Shown here: in pieces, positions 1 to 12,406 of the stretch
Layout: each line of letters begins with the position of its first letter
Numbering within the stretch: the first letter of the stretch is position 1
Assembly: GCF_004210375.1 (NCBI RefSeq)
Contig: NC_134825.1
Span: 74,577,558 to 74,641,557, forward strand
Origin: Tachypleus tridentatus
Taxonomy: Eukaryota > Arthropoda > Merostomata > Xiphosura > Limulidae
Reading direction: 5' to 3'
DNA length: 64,000 nucleotides
The notes under the pieces: generated by a model
The model's input: only the letters and a program-made list of their open reading frames with translations
Told to the model about the DNA's origin: nothing
Databases searched by the model: none
Program-made: the position numbers and the translations under genes

Positions 1-1762
1 GTTAGGCCTACTGTATTTGTGTTATTGTCTAAACTAAGGTAAATTTAACACCACATTTTACCACATTCAAAACTTGACAACTTTAAAACAAGAGGACAGA
101 AAATTTTATGAGCAAGTGCACAAATAACACGTTCATACATATATGCTACGAAATTCGACAGACATAAAATCGATGAGCAGTAGCACTGAAACATCTGCAA
201 CCTCAAATCCTACAGTGTTTACTGAACCGGCGGAACTTTGAACAATATAATAAATATTTTCACACATTTTAATTACAATTTTATTACCCTTAGAAATTTC
301 GTTTATAAGTGTTGTAGGAAACATAAGCCGTTTAGTCCAATATTCGACTTTTCACTGGGACTGAACCTGAAAATGTGATTATATCTTTAATGGTGTAATT
401 AATATAGTTTCAAGGAATGAAGTGTTTTTCAAAATTATTTTTTCAACAAATAATACCATATTTAACAGATAAAAAATACAGTGTATATCAGTACAATCCG
501 AACATTTTTCGCCTGTAGTACTTGCTGTAAAATAGAATCTTTTTTCTCATAAAATATTCACTTTCACTATAGTTTTCAGTATGACGCTATCTAAACCAGC
601 CAAATGTTTGCTAACCCTAATTACTTAGCCTCACACAGGTTATTTTGTAACGTAAATGTTACTTATTAGTTGTCTAACTTTTGTTTTTTACTTCAAAAAT
701 TTAATTCAGAATTATTCAAAGAACTTATGAGAATATACAATTAAAATATTTATACAAAACGTTACACCTACAAATTGGCCGAAGTACCCATGGAATACAA
801 GGTGAGAAACTTTTGATTATAAAATGTAGTTCTTTCTTCACACAGTTCGATTATTATTTTAAGATTTCGTCCAACTAGTTACTGTATGCAAATATTCAAT
901 AATATTATGCTTCCATTTTATTGTTGTTTCTCTCAGTTTGTATTGGTTAGAAATCAAGCAATACTTGTCAATCATTTGTTATGAAGATATGACGTAAGCG
1001 AAAGAAAACGAAACTAAAGACATATATAAAGCAGATAAGTGAGGGATAGCAGTGGGAAAAGACAGATGTTCAAAGTTGAGTTATAAAATGACAATTTCTA
1101 CTTTAAAGGTAGTTAAATTGTACCTAGGTTATATATAAAGGGTTGTTCCTCGCGATCACGTGTATAACGGCTTGTTAGTGTAGATTTCAAAACAAGTTTT
1201 ACATGTGACAAGTTTTATTTGTCGTCATTAACCTTATATATATATATTGTATGTTTCAGGGGCGTAGGTTTTTTACACCCGATGGGAGTGATGATTTTTG
1301 TAACCGTTTATGTGGACTATTCAATTTGCAAATTGGTAATCTCTGATTACATAAACCTGAAAGCTGTAAACATGCAGTCACAGAGTAATCTTGTTTCCAC
1401 GATACTTCAAGGTTGTATAAGTGAGGTGTTGTGAACAGTTTTTAAAATGTTAATAGAATAAAGACAAATGTGTCACAAATTAACTGCCACATGAATTTAT
1501 TCCTGCACACTGTACAGTATAAAAGATGACCATTATACTTGACAAGGTTAGTAATAACTTTCACTGCATGACTTACGTTTTCCAATATTAATAAAATTAG
1601 TAATTACCCTTAATAAGTTTATATCTACTGAAAAACTGTTCATGTTGTTTGATAAGAATAATTAAAATGTCTTTGTGAACTCCTGAAAATTACACATCAA
1701 TACAATGTAGCACATAATTATTCATACTTTTCATTGAAGTAAGATTCATTGAGTCCTCTAGT
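1..1762. other. No gene seen
   Basis: AT-rich sequence. At 1257 a caggggcgtaggttttttac motif resembles a hAT terminus and might belong to the transposase relic beginning at 1763, but no partner end was found. Confidence 0.5.
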
Positions 1763-2568
1763 CTACATGTTCCCAAACGTAGACCTCCTTTGTGATGATC
1801 TGTTTATGAATTCTTTCATAACCTCTTCTATATTTATCTTGTCGACCTCATCTTTGAGAACGTGACAAACTGCCACATGGTTGAGGCGGCACTGAGACAT
1901 AGTTGACCTTAACCACGTCTTCAACCGTCTTAATGCAGAAAAGCTGCGTTCACATTCGCAGCTGGATACTGGACATACAAGCAAATTTTCATGAGATGAA
2001 ACACTTCACTAAACATCTGCTGGCTTGTTTCATGCATTTTACAGTAAGCATCCTTCGCACCTTTCAGAGATACTGCTTCTGTTGTTCCTTTGAACATGGG
2101 CAACTGAAACTCGAGCCGTTGTGCAGAGATTTCTGGATAAAAGTTTATAACCGAGTTGTCAATCTTGCCAGATGTGATCATGTCCTCAAGTGCCAGATAT
2201 TGCCTCAAGTCATTGTTGTCTGCATTGAATCTAGTGGTCTTTTGTTCTATGACTGTGTAAACAAATACAAAATATTTGCTTCTGTAGTAATCTCTAGCTG
2301 TTGCAGACTGGTGTGCTGAGCCATCACCCGTGATCCTTCTGGGGGGTCTGAGAATGCGTGGTAGTTCAATAGGCACCAAATCTAGGGAAGTTACCTTTTT
2401 CCCAGCTTCATCACATATCTTGTTGTAATTTTCCTCTGTTCGCAATACCCGCAGTTGCTCAACTTTCACTGCAGATGTTTCAATCATGCCAGATACTGTC
2501 ACTGATTTTGCTTGAAATGCATGGTTTAGTTCCTCTAATGCATCTAATGGACGCTGAGCCATCAACAA
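1763..2568 (-). pseudogene. hAT-type transposase relic, C-terminal dimerisation part
   Basis: Two overlapping minus-strand frames. The upstream one (2568-1930) has RRITGDGSAHQSATARDYYR, a usual segment of this family. The downstream one (1984-1763) has the hAT dimerisation signature CECERSFSALRRLKTWLRS and HVLKDEVDKINIEEVMKEFI before the stop. A frameshift near 1960 separates them. The layout continues the two preceding relics in order, so all three are one transposase gene of about 2.3 kb. Terminal inverted repeats were not confirmed. Confidence 0.78.
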
Positions 2569-2719
2569 TCCTAAAACTGTCTTTCCTTTGTCAAATCTGT
2601 CCAGCAGACCTCATGCTTTCACTGCTACATCTGATTTTTCATTTGCTAATTCAGACAAAAAATCAACAATGTCACTGTAGTGATCATTAATACATGTGAT
2701 TGCAGATAGGCGCCATTGT

Positions 2720-3357
2720 AACTGTCTGACGATACAATATTTTCAATATTGCATACAAGATTGTCTTGTATTTGCCTGACACCAAGTTCATGTACCCACT
2801 GGATAGAATCTCAAACACGCTCACGAGCTTCAACTGCATGTTGCATTATTAAATTAGCCTTGTGTGCTCCGCAGTGAAAAAACAAAGCAGACAGTTGCTT
2901 CTCTTTTATTTTTGCCTGACATCCACTGTACGCACCACTCATGTTAGCGGCTCCATCATAAATTTGTGCTCTTTATCCTGACAGTGGTAAATTGAGCCTA
3001 GTCAGTACATCAAGTATAGTCAAGGATATTGTGTCACCAGTTGTATTGGAAACACTGTACAAACCAAGAAATGTCTCATGGACGTCAAGGTTCTCATCTA
3101 CGTATCGTACACATATTGCTTCCTGTTCGGCACCTGTAACATCTTGAGTGCCATCAACCATTAATACAAAGATTTCACTTTGCTGCACTTCATGTGTTAT
3201 GTTCCTCAGTATTTGATGGCTGAACATCTCCATTATTTCATTCTGAGCCTGGGGTGATGTGAATGTTGTTTTCTTTGACAATTAGGCCGTCAACTCAGGA
3301 TCTTCCTCTTCCAGGAGCTTCATTAACTGCAGGAAGTTCCCTTCTGTATCAATATGT
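2720..3357 (-). pseudogene. hAT-type transposase relic, DUF4371 catalytic part
   Basis: A minus-strand frame encodes FVLMVDGTQDVTGAEQEAIC and RYVDENLDVHETFLGLY, typical of the DUF4371 domain of hAT-like transposases (first catalytic Asp in VDGT). After a single in-frame stop at about 2971 the same frame continues with QIYDGAANMSGAY and FHCGAHKANL, the conserved DGA and HC-AH motifs. Another stop falls just before the DSIQWVHEL segment. Several independent breaks show a dead element. Confidence 0.75.
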
Positions 3358-4088
3358 TCACGTAATGCTAAACCTTGACGTAGTAAGAAACGTAAACTTC
3401 TGAATATTTTGGCTAGACTTCTTTTGCATTCTTCCTGCTGCTTCTTTTTTTCCATCATGTAGCTGGACAGTCACTGGAGTTACATCAAGTGAACCTTCTG
3501 GAGATACAGCGAATCTGTGCTGAGAGGAGGTTTGATGTTCGTTGAATTTCTGTTTTTCCTTTTTCCAGTTGCAAAAACCGGTGGATATGAAGGTATACTC
3601 CACTGGCCTCTCCAATTTCCCTGTAAGTAGGCCTTTATTTTCCGCCTTGGCACAATGAAAGCATATGACTTTTTGAGTCTGTTTGTCGAAGTGCAGCCAT
3701 GGGAACTCAAACCAGTTGCCCTGGAAGTTGATATTTTGAGATTTTGCTTTCTGTCGTGGTATTAGTTGTGCGTCTGGATGATATGGCTTTCCACGTTGTA
3801 TCTCTGGAGTGTCAGATTTTTCATTACTGCACAAACTTGTTTCACAACTATCTTGTTGTTCATGGTGTGCAATAGTTGCACAAGCATTTTCAGACTCGTC
3901 CTCTGATGAACATGGTATTTCCTCTTTATGGCAAGTTTCTATTCCTTTTTTTGAGGTTGTTGGATTATCTGCATCTGCATTGTCTCTTGTAGTACTAGTA
4001 ACTGGCTTGCAGAACTGTCTAATATCGGAAAGTTTCAGACGCTTGTTTGTCGTAATTGGAATGTGTTTCCCAGATGACTGAACAGGCT
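3358..4088 (-). pseudogene. hAT-type transposase relic, TTF zinc finger part
   Basis: The minus strand is open from an acceptor-like ctgtattttag at 4089 to a stop at 3358. Residues rich in acid and Ser precede a TTF-type zinc finger region: GNWFEFPWLHFDKQTQKVIC, then FHCAKAE, and TGFCNWKKEKQKFNEH with SSQH. This layout is that of ZMYM1/ZMYM6-like proteins derived from hAT transposons. The frame then shifts near 3400 into the following segment, so the gene is broken. Confidence 0.75.
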
Positions 4089-4099
4089 AAAATACAGTC

Positions 4100-5235
4100 T
4101 TTATTGAAAAACTCTAACGTACAACGAACGAAGATAGAACAGAATGGAAGTAGGGCTGAACTGTACAATGTATTTAAGTCAAACGCACAAACCTCACAGT
4201 GACTACTGAGCCGACTGATCGCCTGGACATCGCTGGGACAATAATGTGTGCTAGTCACAACACAAGTTATTGCAATTTTCTCGAAAAGTACTTAAACAAT
4301 CACAAATATATTATATTCCTGCTAAAACTCATCAAAAAACAAACACGTTGTGATATAATGTCTGTAAGAACGTCTATTAAATTAAAACACCTAAACAAAA
4401 ACTAGCAATACAATTCGAGTAGAGGCTTTAGGCCGTTGAAATCGCTCCTTTTGTGTTCTAATTATACAAGAAAATACAATATTTTTACTATCTACGAAAA
4501 GATAATATGTTGTTCTTTTACTATAATGCACCAGCACTTTATTAGAGGGCAGTGATAATTTGAAATTTCATGGATTAATGAGGGCCACAAACATAGGTCT
4601 AATGAGCCCTGTTGTAAAATCGAGGCTCAGACTAAAGGGAGCAGAGGGAGGTGATGTCGGGCGCGTCTGGATCCAAGCGGCCCGAACCTGTCGTTAACTG
4701 TATACTGAACGCACACTACTGTCAGCGGCTTCGGCAGCTAAGGAGAGTAAGGCGTTTGACAATAAAACCGGCTAGACACGCATAAGAACAAATGGCGTAG
4801 AAAACCACACAATATATACATAAGATTTATGCAGCTACAAGCTACAAATGGCCTGCCTGATCTAGATCACAGAAGTTTACGCTTGGGAGTAATATTTTCG
4901 AATTTTATGCTCTGTTCAATCTGCTGTGATGAAAATTTTACTTAATCTTAAGCTACGTACAAGACGCAGGTAGATTCCGTGATAGTGCTTGCAAGCCTTG
5001 CATGTATACTTAGGCCTACTGACTGATACTTACGAACTATCGCTTAGATCGAAAAGCTTAGAAGCACGCCTATATTAAAGATGTACATTTCGGCTGCTGA
5101 AAAAGCCTTTCATCTCGGCCTAATTATGTAATTCGATTGGTAAGAACATGAGAAAAAACGTGGAGGATGGCCATTGTACCACCAAGAAGTGAAATAATCA
5201 TAGCATGTGTTATAAATCACTTAATGAAATTATAT
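4100..5235. other. No gene seen; GC-richer block at 4610-4760
   Basis: Between the hAT relic and the gypsy relic. The 4610-4760 part (gtgatgtcgggcgcgtctgg) is more GC-rich than its surroundings and may be a transposon end or LTR fragment; not recognised. Confidence 0.4.
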
Positions 5236-5239
5236 ATTC

Positions 5240-5590
5240 CGGCACGTATCGAGGAACTGATGGTTGGAAGAGCTCTCGTCAACTCGAAGAATAATGGTAT
5301 CAGACATGATTTTATCCAGGGAAGAACATACATCAGCTTGTGATGAAATGGAAAGTCACTATTATTTTATTGTTCATAAGACTGGACTACATCAAGGTGA
5401 CATGATATGGCTGTACAATTTTCACTACAAGAAAGAATTAACTGCAAAGTTCAGTAAATGATCGTAAACGCCGTATGTTGTAATGGAAAGAACCAATGAT
5501 ATAGCTTACAGCATCCCAAAAGGTAGTCAATTCAAGCCAAAGGCCATTCACTGTGATCATCTTTGAAAGTAAGACAGTGAAAGAGCAATA
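5240..5590 (+). pseudogene. Ty3/gypsy-type retrotransposon relic, integrase C-terminal region
   Basis: The plus strand reads HQGDMIWLYNFHYKKELTAK, then two in-frame stops near 5458-5470, then PYVVMERTNDIAYSIPKG and KPKAIHCDHL. This pattern (GD-x-VWLYN-P...GPY-VV...VYRI...KP-VVH-DRL) is the chromodomain-proximal tail of Ty3/gypsy polymerase polyproteins. No protease, reverse transcriptase or LTR was seen around it, so only a fragment remains. Confidence 0.6.
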
Positions 5591-5599
5591 TACTGGGTA

Positions 5600-6990
5600 G
5601 TTCTAGAGAATAATATATTAAGAGAAATTCAACCTGCTTAAGAGTCTAGTTTCTGTCGAAATCACTTCTAGAGTATCATCAAGGATATAACCACCAATGT
5701 GTTCACTCAGTTACCTACCTGGGAAAAACCACTCACCAATAGGGTAACTAGTGTGAACAAGGGACAAAAAGCCATCCCATTCGTACACCATAAAGAAGTC
5801 CCAGAAGAGTAAAACAACAAAAAGGACTTGATGAATAGACAGTTTAATTTAGTATTTTATTTTTGCATTGACCTTGTTAAAAGAAATTTTCAATCCAGGA
5901 AGGAAGCAGTGTTATAAGCTACATTTTAAATGTTAGCTAGACAGTGCATGACTCTAAAGCTGTTCTATAATACATAAAATATTCTAGATGACGTCACAAA
6001 AATCTGATAGCTTAGATGAAGATCTAGAAGTGAGATATTATATATAAATACGAGTGGGTAAGCCAATTAGTAAACTAGTAGTGAATCAGACTGTTTTTTG
6101 TTTTGTTTTTTTCTGTGGTAGAGTGACAGTGAAATACTTTATTTCAATGATATATTTGGATAAACGTATATTTGATTACGTGATTAATTATCAAAAAAAA
6201 ATTTGGACCAGTAAGCTTATTTTTACGTTACTCATAGCACAATTAGTATTTCCGTTTGAACGTTATTTTTTAACCATGCCTATAAGTTATAACATTGTAC
6301 GAATGAAGGCAACTTGTAGAATCATTGAGGCAAAAATAAACTAACTTGTTATTGTTACATGGATATGACCTAGAGTTATTTTCACCAAATAATTTGAAAC
6401 ATCACATCCAATGAAAGAACAACATTACAATTACATCCTTAATTATATCTTTTACAATTTTATTTTTAGGAAACATAAAAGCAGGGTATAAAGAAAAGAT
6501 CAATGTGTTTGACTTGCTAATGGTTTTATATTATGAAAACTGCCAATCCTACTTGTTTCTCTTACTTATTTTTAACTACCGACCAAAAAGAAGGCACTCA
6601 ATCAGTAGCATCCTACCATCTGCCATCCATACTAAGAGGTTGATAAATAACATGCTCGCTGCTTAAAGTGTGGAAAATCTTTTGAAATATAATATGGTTT
6701 CTAACCTAGCTCACCAACTCCGAAATCTAGAGGGATGTTTGTAAACAGTGATTCTATATCATACCTATCACAATTAATATCATCTTGGCTGCTTTAAGCT
6801 ATTCACATATTCAAAAGTAACCTTAATAGAATATTCATTCAGTACAAACTCTTTCAAAAACAGGGTCATAAATGTTGCTAAGAGTTGATTATAGTTACCT
6901 ACACTAGAAAAATTGGTCGATCGAAAAGGGTTCAGAGGAGACCTATTATGAGAATTCTTGGGATGATCTTAGGATTGCCTTACAGGGATA
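5600..6990. other. No gene seen
   Basis: AT-rich; a 96-codon plus frame at 6054-6344 has no recognisable features and is probably chance. Confidence 0.5.
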
Positions 6991-6992
6991 GC

Positions 6993-7234
6993 GCCTAGTA
7001 TGGTCTGATTGTTAGGGCATTTGAAACGCAATTTATGGTCACGGGATCGAAACTCATGCTTGCCCTTTCAGCTGTGGAGCCGTTACAATGTCAATCCCAC
7101 TATTAACTGGTAAAAAGTCATCCAATGGTAAGTGGTTGAAGGTGTTAACTACCTGACTTCCCTTTAGTCTACTACTTCCAAATTAAGGACAGCTATCCTT
7201 CAAATAGCTTTGTCTGAAAATCAAATAAACAAAC
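6993..7234 (+). repeat. SINE, Thr-tRNA family, old degenerate copy
   Basis: Recognisable head (cctagtatggt, gttagggca), body (caatcccactatt) and tail (aaatagctttg), heavily diverged. It is the only family-1 copy before 20.7 kb. Confidence 0.65.
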
Positions 7235-7265
7235 TTAATATTTCTCTTGAGAAATGAAAGGCAAG

Positions 7266-7384
7266 AAGTGTTTGTTTGTAAGAACAAAGCTACACAAAGG
7301 GCTATCTGTACTCTGCCCACCGCAGGTATCGAAACCTGGTTTTCAGCAATATAAGATTGCAGACATATCGCTGTGCTACGAGAA
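7266..7384 (-). repeat. SINE, family 2 (long-tail tRNA-derived)
   Basis: Minus orientation: tail aagctacacaaagggctatc, then gtatcgaaacctggtttt and cagacatatcgctgtgctac of the tRNA-like head. Confidence 0.7.
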
Positions 7385-7796
7385 GGGATCTTATCGAATA
7401 TTGCAATATTAGATGGTGAAGGATAAAGACCTTTTATTTATTTGTGCGATAATATTGTACGTTTTTTGCAGTTTAATTTCAATTTTTACTTCTTGTAAGT
7501 ATAGATACTCAAGGTCGGCTTCGGATGACTAAATGACCTATTTTTTATGGTATGTTATATATATATAGTTATACTAAATAATGAATATTTTAAGCGTTAG
7601 CTTATTTATTGTGTTACGGATTAAATCCGTAAAGATGAGGAAAGTCAGTGTTTGGTGTATTTCAAAACAACAACTGATCACCGTGTGTCCGTTCTTAATT
7701 TTATATTGTATTAAACAACTGAATTGAGGAAATTTTTCGTAATTTATGTCATCACTGAGTTGAACAGTAATAATAATAATAATATAATAATAATGG

Positions 7797-7981
7797 TGCC
7801 AGTAAATTCCTTAAGGAACATAAAGCCGCAATCTCTTGCGGTTTCTGTAACAGGCTGGTTTTTAAGTGAGTAGGTTGTTAGTCTACTGCACAACCCCCAA
7901 ATAGGAGGACCTTTTTTCAGCCCACCGGGGAATCGAACCCCTGATTTTAGCGTTGTAAAACCGCTGGAGTAGCGGGGGGCG
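7797..7981 (-). repeat. tRNA-derived SINE with family-3 head and a different body
   Basis: The head on the minus strand matches family 3 (rc of gaatcgaacccctgatttta and gtagcgggggg). The rest (gcaatctcttgcggtttctg, agtctactgcacaaccccc) is unlike the other copies here. Preceded by a TAA microsatellite at 7768-7795. Confidence 0.6.
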
Positions 7982-7989
7982 AGTTGAAT

Positions 7990-10900
7990 AGTCCTTTGTT
8001 GAAAATATTAAAGTTGAACATTGTAGGTGTAATAGATGAGGTGTAATTGTGTGACGTTATTTTAATCCACTGTTTTTACAATGGCTCAATGTTAATAGGG
8101 CTATTTGCTCTTTAGATCAAAGTATACTTATTTAATAAGCTTTTAACAATTATTATTGTTTAGTTAAATTATACAAATTGTGAATAAATTTTGGAGTTTA
8201 AATTCTATATTTTTATCTAAATTTTATTAATTTTTGCCAAACGTTTGAGTTTTTAAGCACGTCTTTTTTATCATTTTCTCATTGATCAGTTTACAAACAT
8301 TTCTAGAACTTAAAGTTAAAAGTAAATATGAATTTTAGGTTAATTTATGCTGAAATTAAAATTTAAGTTTATAGTAAAGTTTGACTAGCTTTATAAATAA
8401 GCTTAACCATTAACTAGTTAAAGTTATAAAAATATTAGGAACTTAGTGCAACTATAAATGCCTTAAGGCCTACCAGATGTTGTTTCTTGTATGTATAATA
8501 ATTTAATTTTAATTTAAACTGTTGTAAAGAAAATCTCTCATTTTGAGAAAAATCAAAATAAGATTAAAGATGTATTTCTAATTATTTTTAACCGAGTATT
8601 TCATATTATGAAACTTATATTTATATTATTAAGATTTTTTTTCAAAAAATGCAATATAAAACAGTGATTCTTTCTCTGTTCGTCACTGCACATTGGATAT
8701 ATTTAGGCTTATGTTAGCTTTATTTTCATGCCAAAACGGTAAAGTGAATATTTTAAAGTTTTGTATTTTAAATTGAAGTGCTTAATTGAAAGGGTTTACA
8801 AATAACTTTTGATGGCCATAGATTTATTCCAAAATATCTGAAAACATAAACTGTTTTTTAGCAGTATATCTGGCAGTTTATTTCCTTGCCAACACCAAAT
8901 GTTCGTTAGGGGGTTAAACCTACTACTGCTATGAAACAAATTTCAAAGTGACTCACCATGATGAGATTGATTTACACCTTATGAACAACAAACAAACTAT
9001 GCAAAGTTACTATTAAAAGAGCCAGCACTATTTATATAGAAGCAAAAATTTTCAGGTGTATTTTTTTTTGTCAAACCTTGTAGTAAGTTACATGTATATT
9101 AAGAAAAAAAGAAATTATTTGCTTATCTTCTTCATATGTACATAAAAGTTTACACAAAATGTGATCATAATATCAAAGTTTTTATGCATTGGTCTACATA
9201 TTCCATGTAAATATAAATAACTGGTGTATTTAAAAGACAACAAGTATGAATTTTATGCCACTGGTACAAGGAAAAATACAGTGAGTACTTAGCTAGTAAA
9301 GTTTACGTATGATGTATGGATATGTACCCACATCTGACCCAAATGATTTCTTTTAAAATTTATTTCTTCACAGAATGTGGATGTATACATGGTGTGAATT
9401 CAGTTATGTGTTGAAAAATTGTGTATTATAATAATATTAAGTTATTATGAGTTAATTTTCTGAATGCAATCCAATATAAAATTCTACTACTGGCATACTT
9501 ATGGAAGAAGAAATAATTTAGACTAAAGTGCTTAATTTATCTTTGTATATCAGGTTATGCTGGTTTAACCAAGTAATTCAGTTAATTGCTAGCATAATAT
9601 TTTCTAGCTATTGGCCCGTTTTAATTGGAAATTATAATTAAAAAGTTGCATTATTTTTAATGTTGTTCAGAAGTTCAGTTCGTTATAGATTTTCTAATGT
9701 ATAATGCTGAACATATTATTTAAATGTTTGTATAAGAATAGAAAAATGAATAATATTCAAATGCATAATCTGTATTCAAATATTGATTTATGGAACTTTT
9801 CTGATGTCAATAAAACAATTTGCTGTAGCACTTTGTTCTCATCACATCTCATGCTCTCTTTCAAAATTTTGAGAGAATCCTCATTTTCACATGCTGTGTA
9901 AGTTGGAATAGTGGTAATAACAATTAGACAAAATTTAGTTTTTTTATCTTCATTTATAACTGGAAAACAGTTTTGAGGTTAACAGATTTTTTTTGCAATT
10001 ACACATATTTAAAGAAAACTTGTTTCTTGTGTGAAATTTAAATTGGTTTAAAAAACAAAGTGATTGACTTCTAATTAGGAAAAGGGTATTATAGGTAAAT
10101 AGTCCAAAAATGCCTTCACTTTAATGTTAACTGTGATTTTGATTAATTAATTATATTGATTAATAGAGTTAATCACCAAACTCCAGTTATAATTAACAGT
10201 CATATGATTGATTGCTTGAATATTTAGGTTTTTTAATAGGCTGTAATTCTTTAACACAATACTCCTAGTAAATACTAAAATAAAAGTATACAATGTAGAC
10301 ATGATTTTCTGAGTAGGTGCATAGTGTGATGTGAAACAGTTTTACTAATGCAATATAAAAGTATTGGTTGTCAACATTTTTTTGAAATAAAAAAAACAGA
10401 TAAATATTTCACTGTAATTTTATTGAGATGTTAATACAGTTATATCACAACAAAATTAACCTAAGCACATTATTCTTTAGAAAATTAAAATGTGTATATT
10501 TGAATGTGTTAGTATAGTTAATATAACATTGGTAAATGAAAAAAAGAGGTAGGCCCTACTTTCATTGATCTTTATGCAGTTTTGAATGTTTTATCTGTAA
10601 CTTCTATGGATTAATTTACTCAGTAAAATAGATGTAGCAATAAATAATAATGTTTCAAGTATGTTTAAGAGTATATGTCAAAATTTTCAAAGCCATTAAA
10701 AAGCATAAATATTAATGCTGTATTTGTATACTATAGTCCTCAGTACATTTTGGAATAATTTGCAAATGCCAAGAAAGATCATTTTAGATTGTTAAAATTC
10801 CATTAAAGTATAGTCTTATAGAGAGCTCCAATAAGAAAATAACTAGTAGAGTGATTATTATAAAAGGTAACATATAACTAGATGTTTTTTGAATCTAAAC

Positions 10901-11300
10901 TTTAGGTTATTAAGCAAAGTAGAAGTAAAAAAAGAAAACTTATTTTGTACCAAACATGTCATGTTTTATCAGGTACAAGTACTTATTTTTGTACTAAATA
11001 ATTCTTTTTGTAATTATTAATTATAGTAGCAGTTATTTATAATAATTGAACATTCTGAGTATCGAGCTTTAAGTTTGATGCTTTAAGGCATGGTCTTTTA
11101 ATACAGTTTTAAGATTAAAATAATAAAATGTAACTATAAAAAATCTTGCAGTTTAGCATTATTTTCCCTTGACTTGTGTATTAATTCAATATTAAAAGCC
11201 AGCTTTAGCATCTAATAGCATGTAACCATTTCTATATACCAAGTACACATAAAACAGAATTTTAAGGAAAATAAATTGATTCAAAATTAATAAATATTGC
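7990..11300. other. No gene or repeat family seen
   Basis: Uniformly AT-rich, free of SINEs, many stop codons in all frames. Confidence 0.55.
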
Positions 11301-11307
11301 TAATATA

Positions 11308-11674
11308 TATATATGTATGTGTATATTATAAGCAAACATTTCCTACATATACAGAGTACACTGAACTATTCATTACATGCTAAATTCCAGGAGGTACACT
11401 TAAGCTATACCGTGCTTCTTCTTTAGTATATGTATGTGTATATTATAAGCAAACATTTCCTACATATACAGAGTACACTGAACTATTCATTACATGCTAA
11501 ATTCCAGGAGGTACACTTAAGCTATAAGTATATGTATGTGTATATTATAAGCAAACATTTCCTACATATACAGAGTACACTGAACTATTCATTACATGCT
11601 AAATTCTTCTTCTTCTTTAGTAATGTATGGGCATTTCCTACATATACATAGTACACTGAACTATTCATTACATG
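11308..11674 (-). repeat. Tandem copies of the CLIC 3' end and 3' flank
   Basis: A unit of roughly 100 bp (ataagcaaacatttcctaca ... ccaggaggtacacttaagct) occurs at about 11310-11426, 11427-11525 and 11526-11610, with a partial copy at 11628-11700 overlapping the gene. The first copy includes the bases encoding the last CLIC codons through the TTCTTCTTTAGTA stretch, so coding sequence was duplicated with the 3' flank. Arms are nearly identical, so the event is recent. Confidence 0.85.
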
Positions 11675-12406
11675 CTAAATTCCAGGAGGTACACTTAAGC
11701 TATACCGTGCTTCTTCTTTAGTAATTTGGGCATGCTGTTCTATTGTGAAGTTTGGAGTTTCAGGTTTGTCTGCCCAGTGTAGGCTGATTTCTTGGTCTGA
11801 GGGACAAGTCTTGATGAAGATATCATTGTTGTAAGCATTTTTCAAGTAACGCCATATTCCCCTTAAATCCAAAGAAATCTCGAACTGCTTTAAACACATG
11901 GAAGCTATACGTATGTGATGTAGTTTTGGCAGAACTTCACAGTCCAGATGAGAAATTTTATTGCCACAAAGAAAACTAGTTTCATTAGAAAGAAGAAACT
12001 CGTTAAGTTTTTTTAACTCTGACATAAGATGACTACTATTTTTGGATACTTCTTTTATGAAAAAGCAGAATTTTTGAAAAATATCCTTGCATGACTTTTC
12101 TGCTTCAGTATTATTGTAGTTCAGTTCATTCTCAGGAAATATATTATCAAGATACTGTAAGATGTCATCGACACTGTCAATAGAATTTTCTGCATGCACA
12201 ATAGCTGGTACTCGACGTAGGCCAAACTTTTTGAATTCTTCAGGTGGCTTAGCAAGATTTACTGTAGCTACCTTGAACTTCAGTTTTTGAACTCTTGCTT
12301 TTACCATGAGAATCATAAAAATGTGTTGGCAGAAGGGACAAGCACCGTAACATTTACCATCTGCACCTGCTTTGACAAATAGAAGCACTTCTGGTAAGTG
12401 AGACAT
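11675..12406 (-). CDS. Clic: CLIC-family chloride intracellular channel protein, single exon
   Basis: A complete 243-residue frame with ATG at 12406, the normal CLIC length (about 240-260). Residues 1-90 form a thioredoxin/GST-N fold with the glutaredoxin-like active site GACPFCQHIFM (about 21-31), a Cys-x-x-Cys, and the cis-proline segment RRVPAIV. The C-terminal all-helical half has DCEVLPKLHHIRIA and GIWRYLKNAY, then CPSDQEI, all CLIC hallmarks also present in Drosophila Clic. CLICs are soluble glutathione-transferase-like proteins that can insert in membranes. There is no intron in the coding region, unlike the CLIC genes I know, which suggests a retrogene, though no poly(A) tract or target duplication was seen. 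Frame and active site are intact, so it is probably functional. No AATAAA was found close downstream. Confidence 0.92.
   Translation of the reverse strand: MSHLPEVLLFVKAGADGKCYGACPFCQHIFMILMVKARVQKLKFKVATVNLAKPPEEFKKFGLRRVPAIVHAENSIDSVDDILQYLDNIFPENELNYNNTEAEKSCKDIFQKFCFFIKEVSKNSSHLMSELKKLNEFLLSNETSFLCGNKISHLDCEVLPKLHHIRIASMCLKQFEISLDLRGIWRYLKNAYNNDIFIKTCPSDQEISLHWADKPETPNFTIEQHAQITKEEARYSLSVPPGI

Noticed and set aside
1257-4606. CAGGG at 1257 and CCCTG near 4602 as matching hAT ends
   Set aside because: Only the first five bases agree in inverted orientation and the flanking 8-mers differ.
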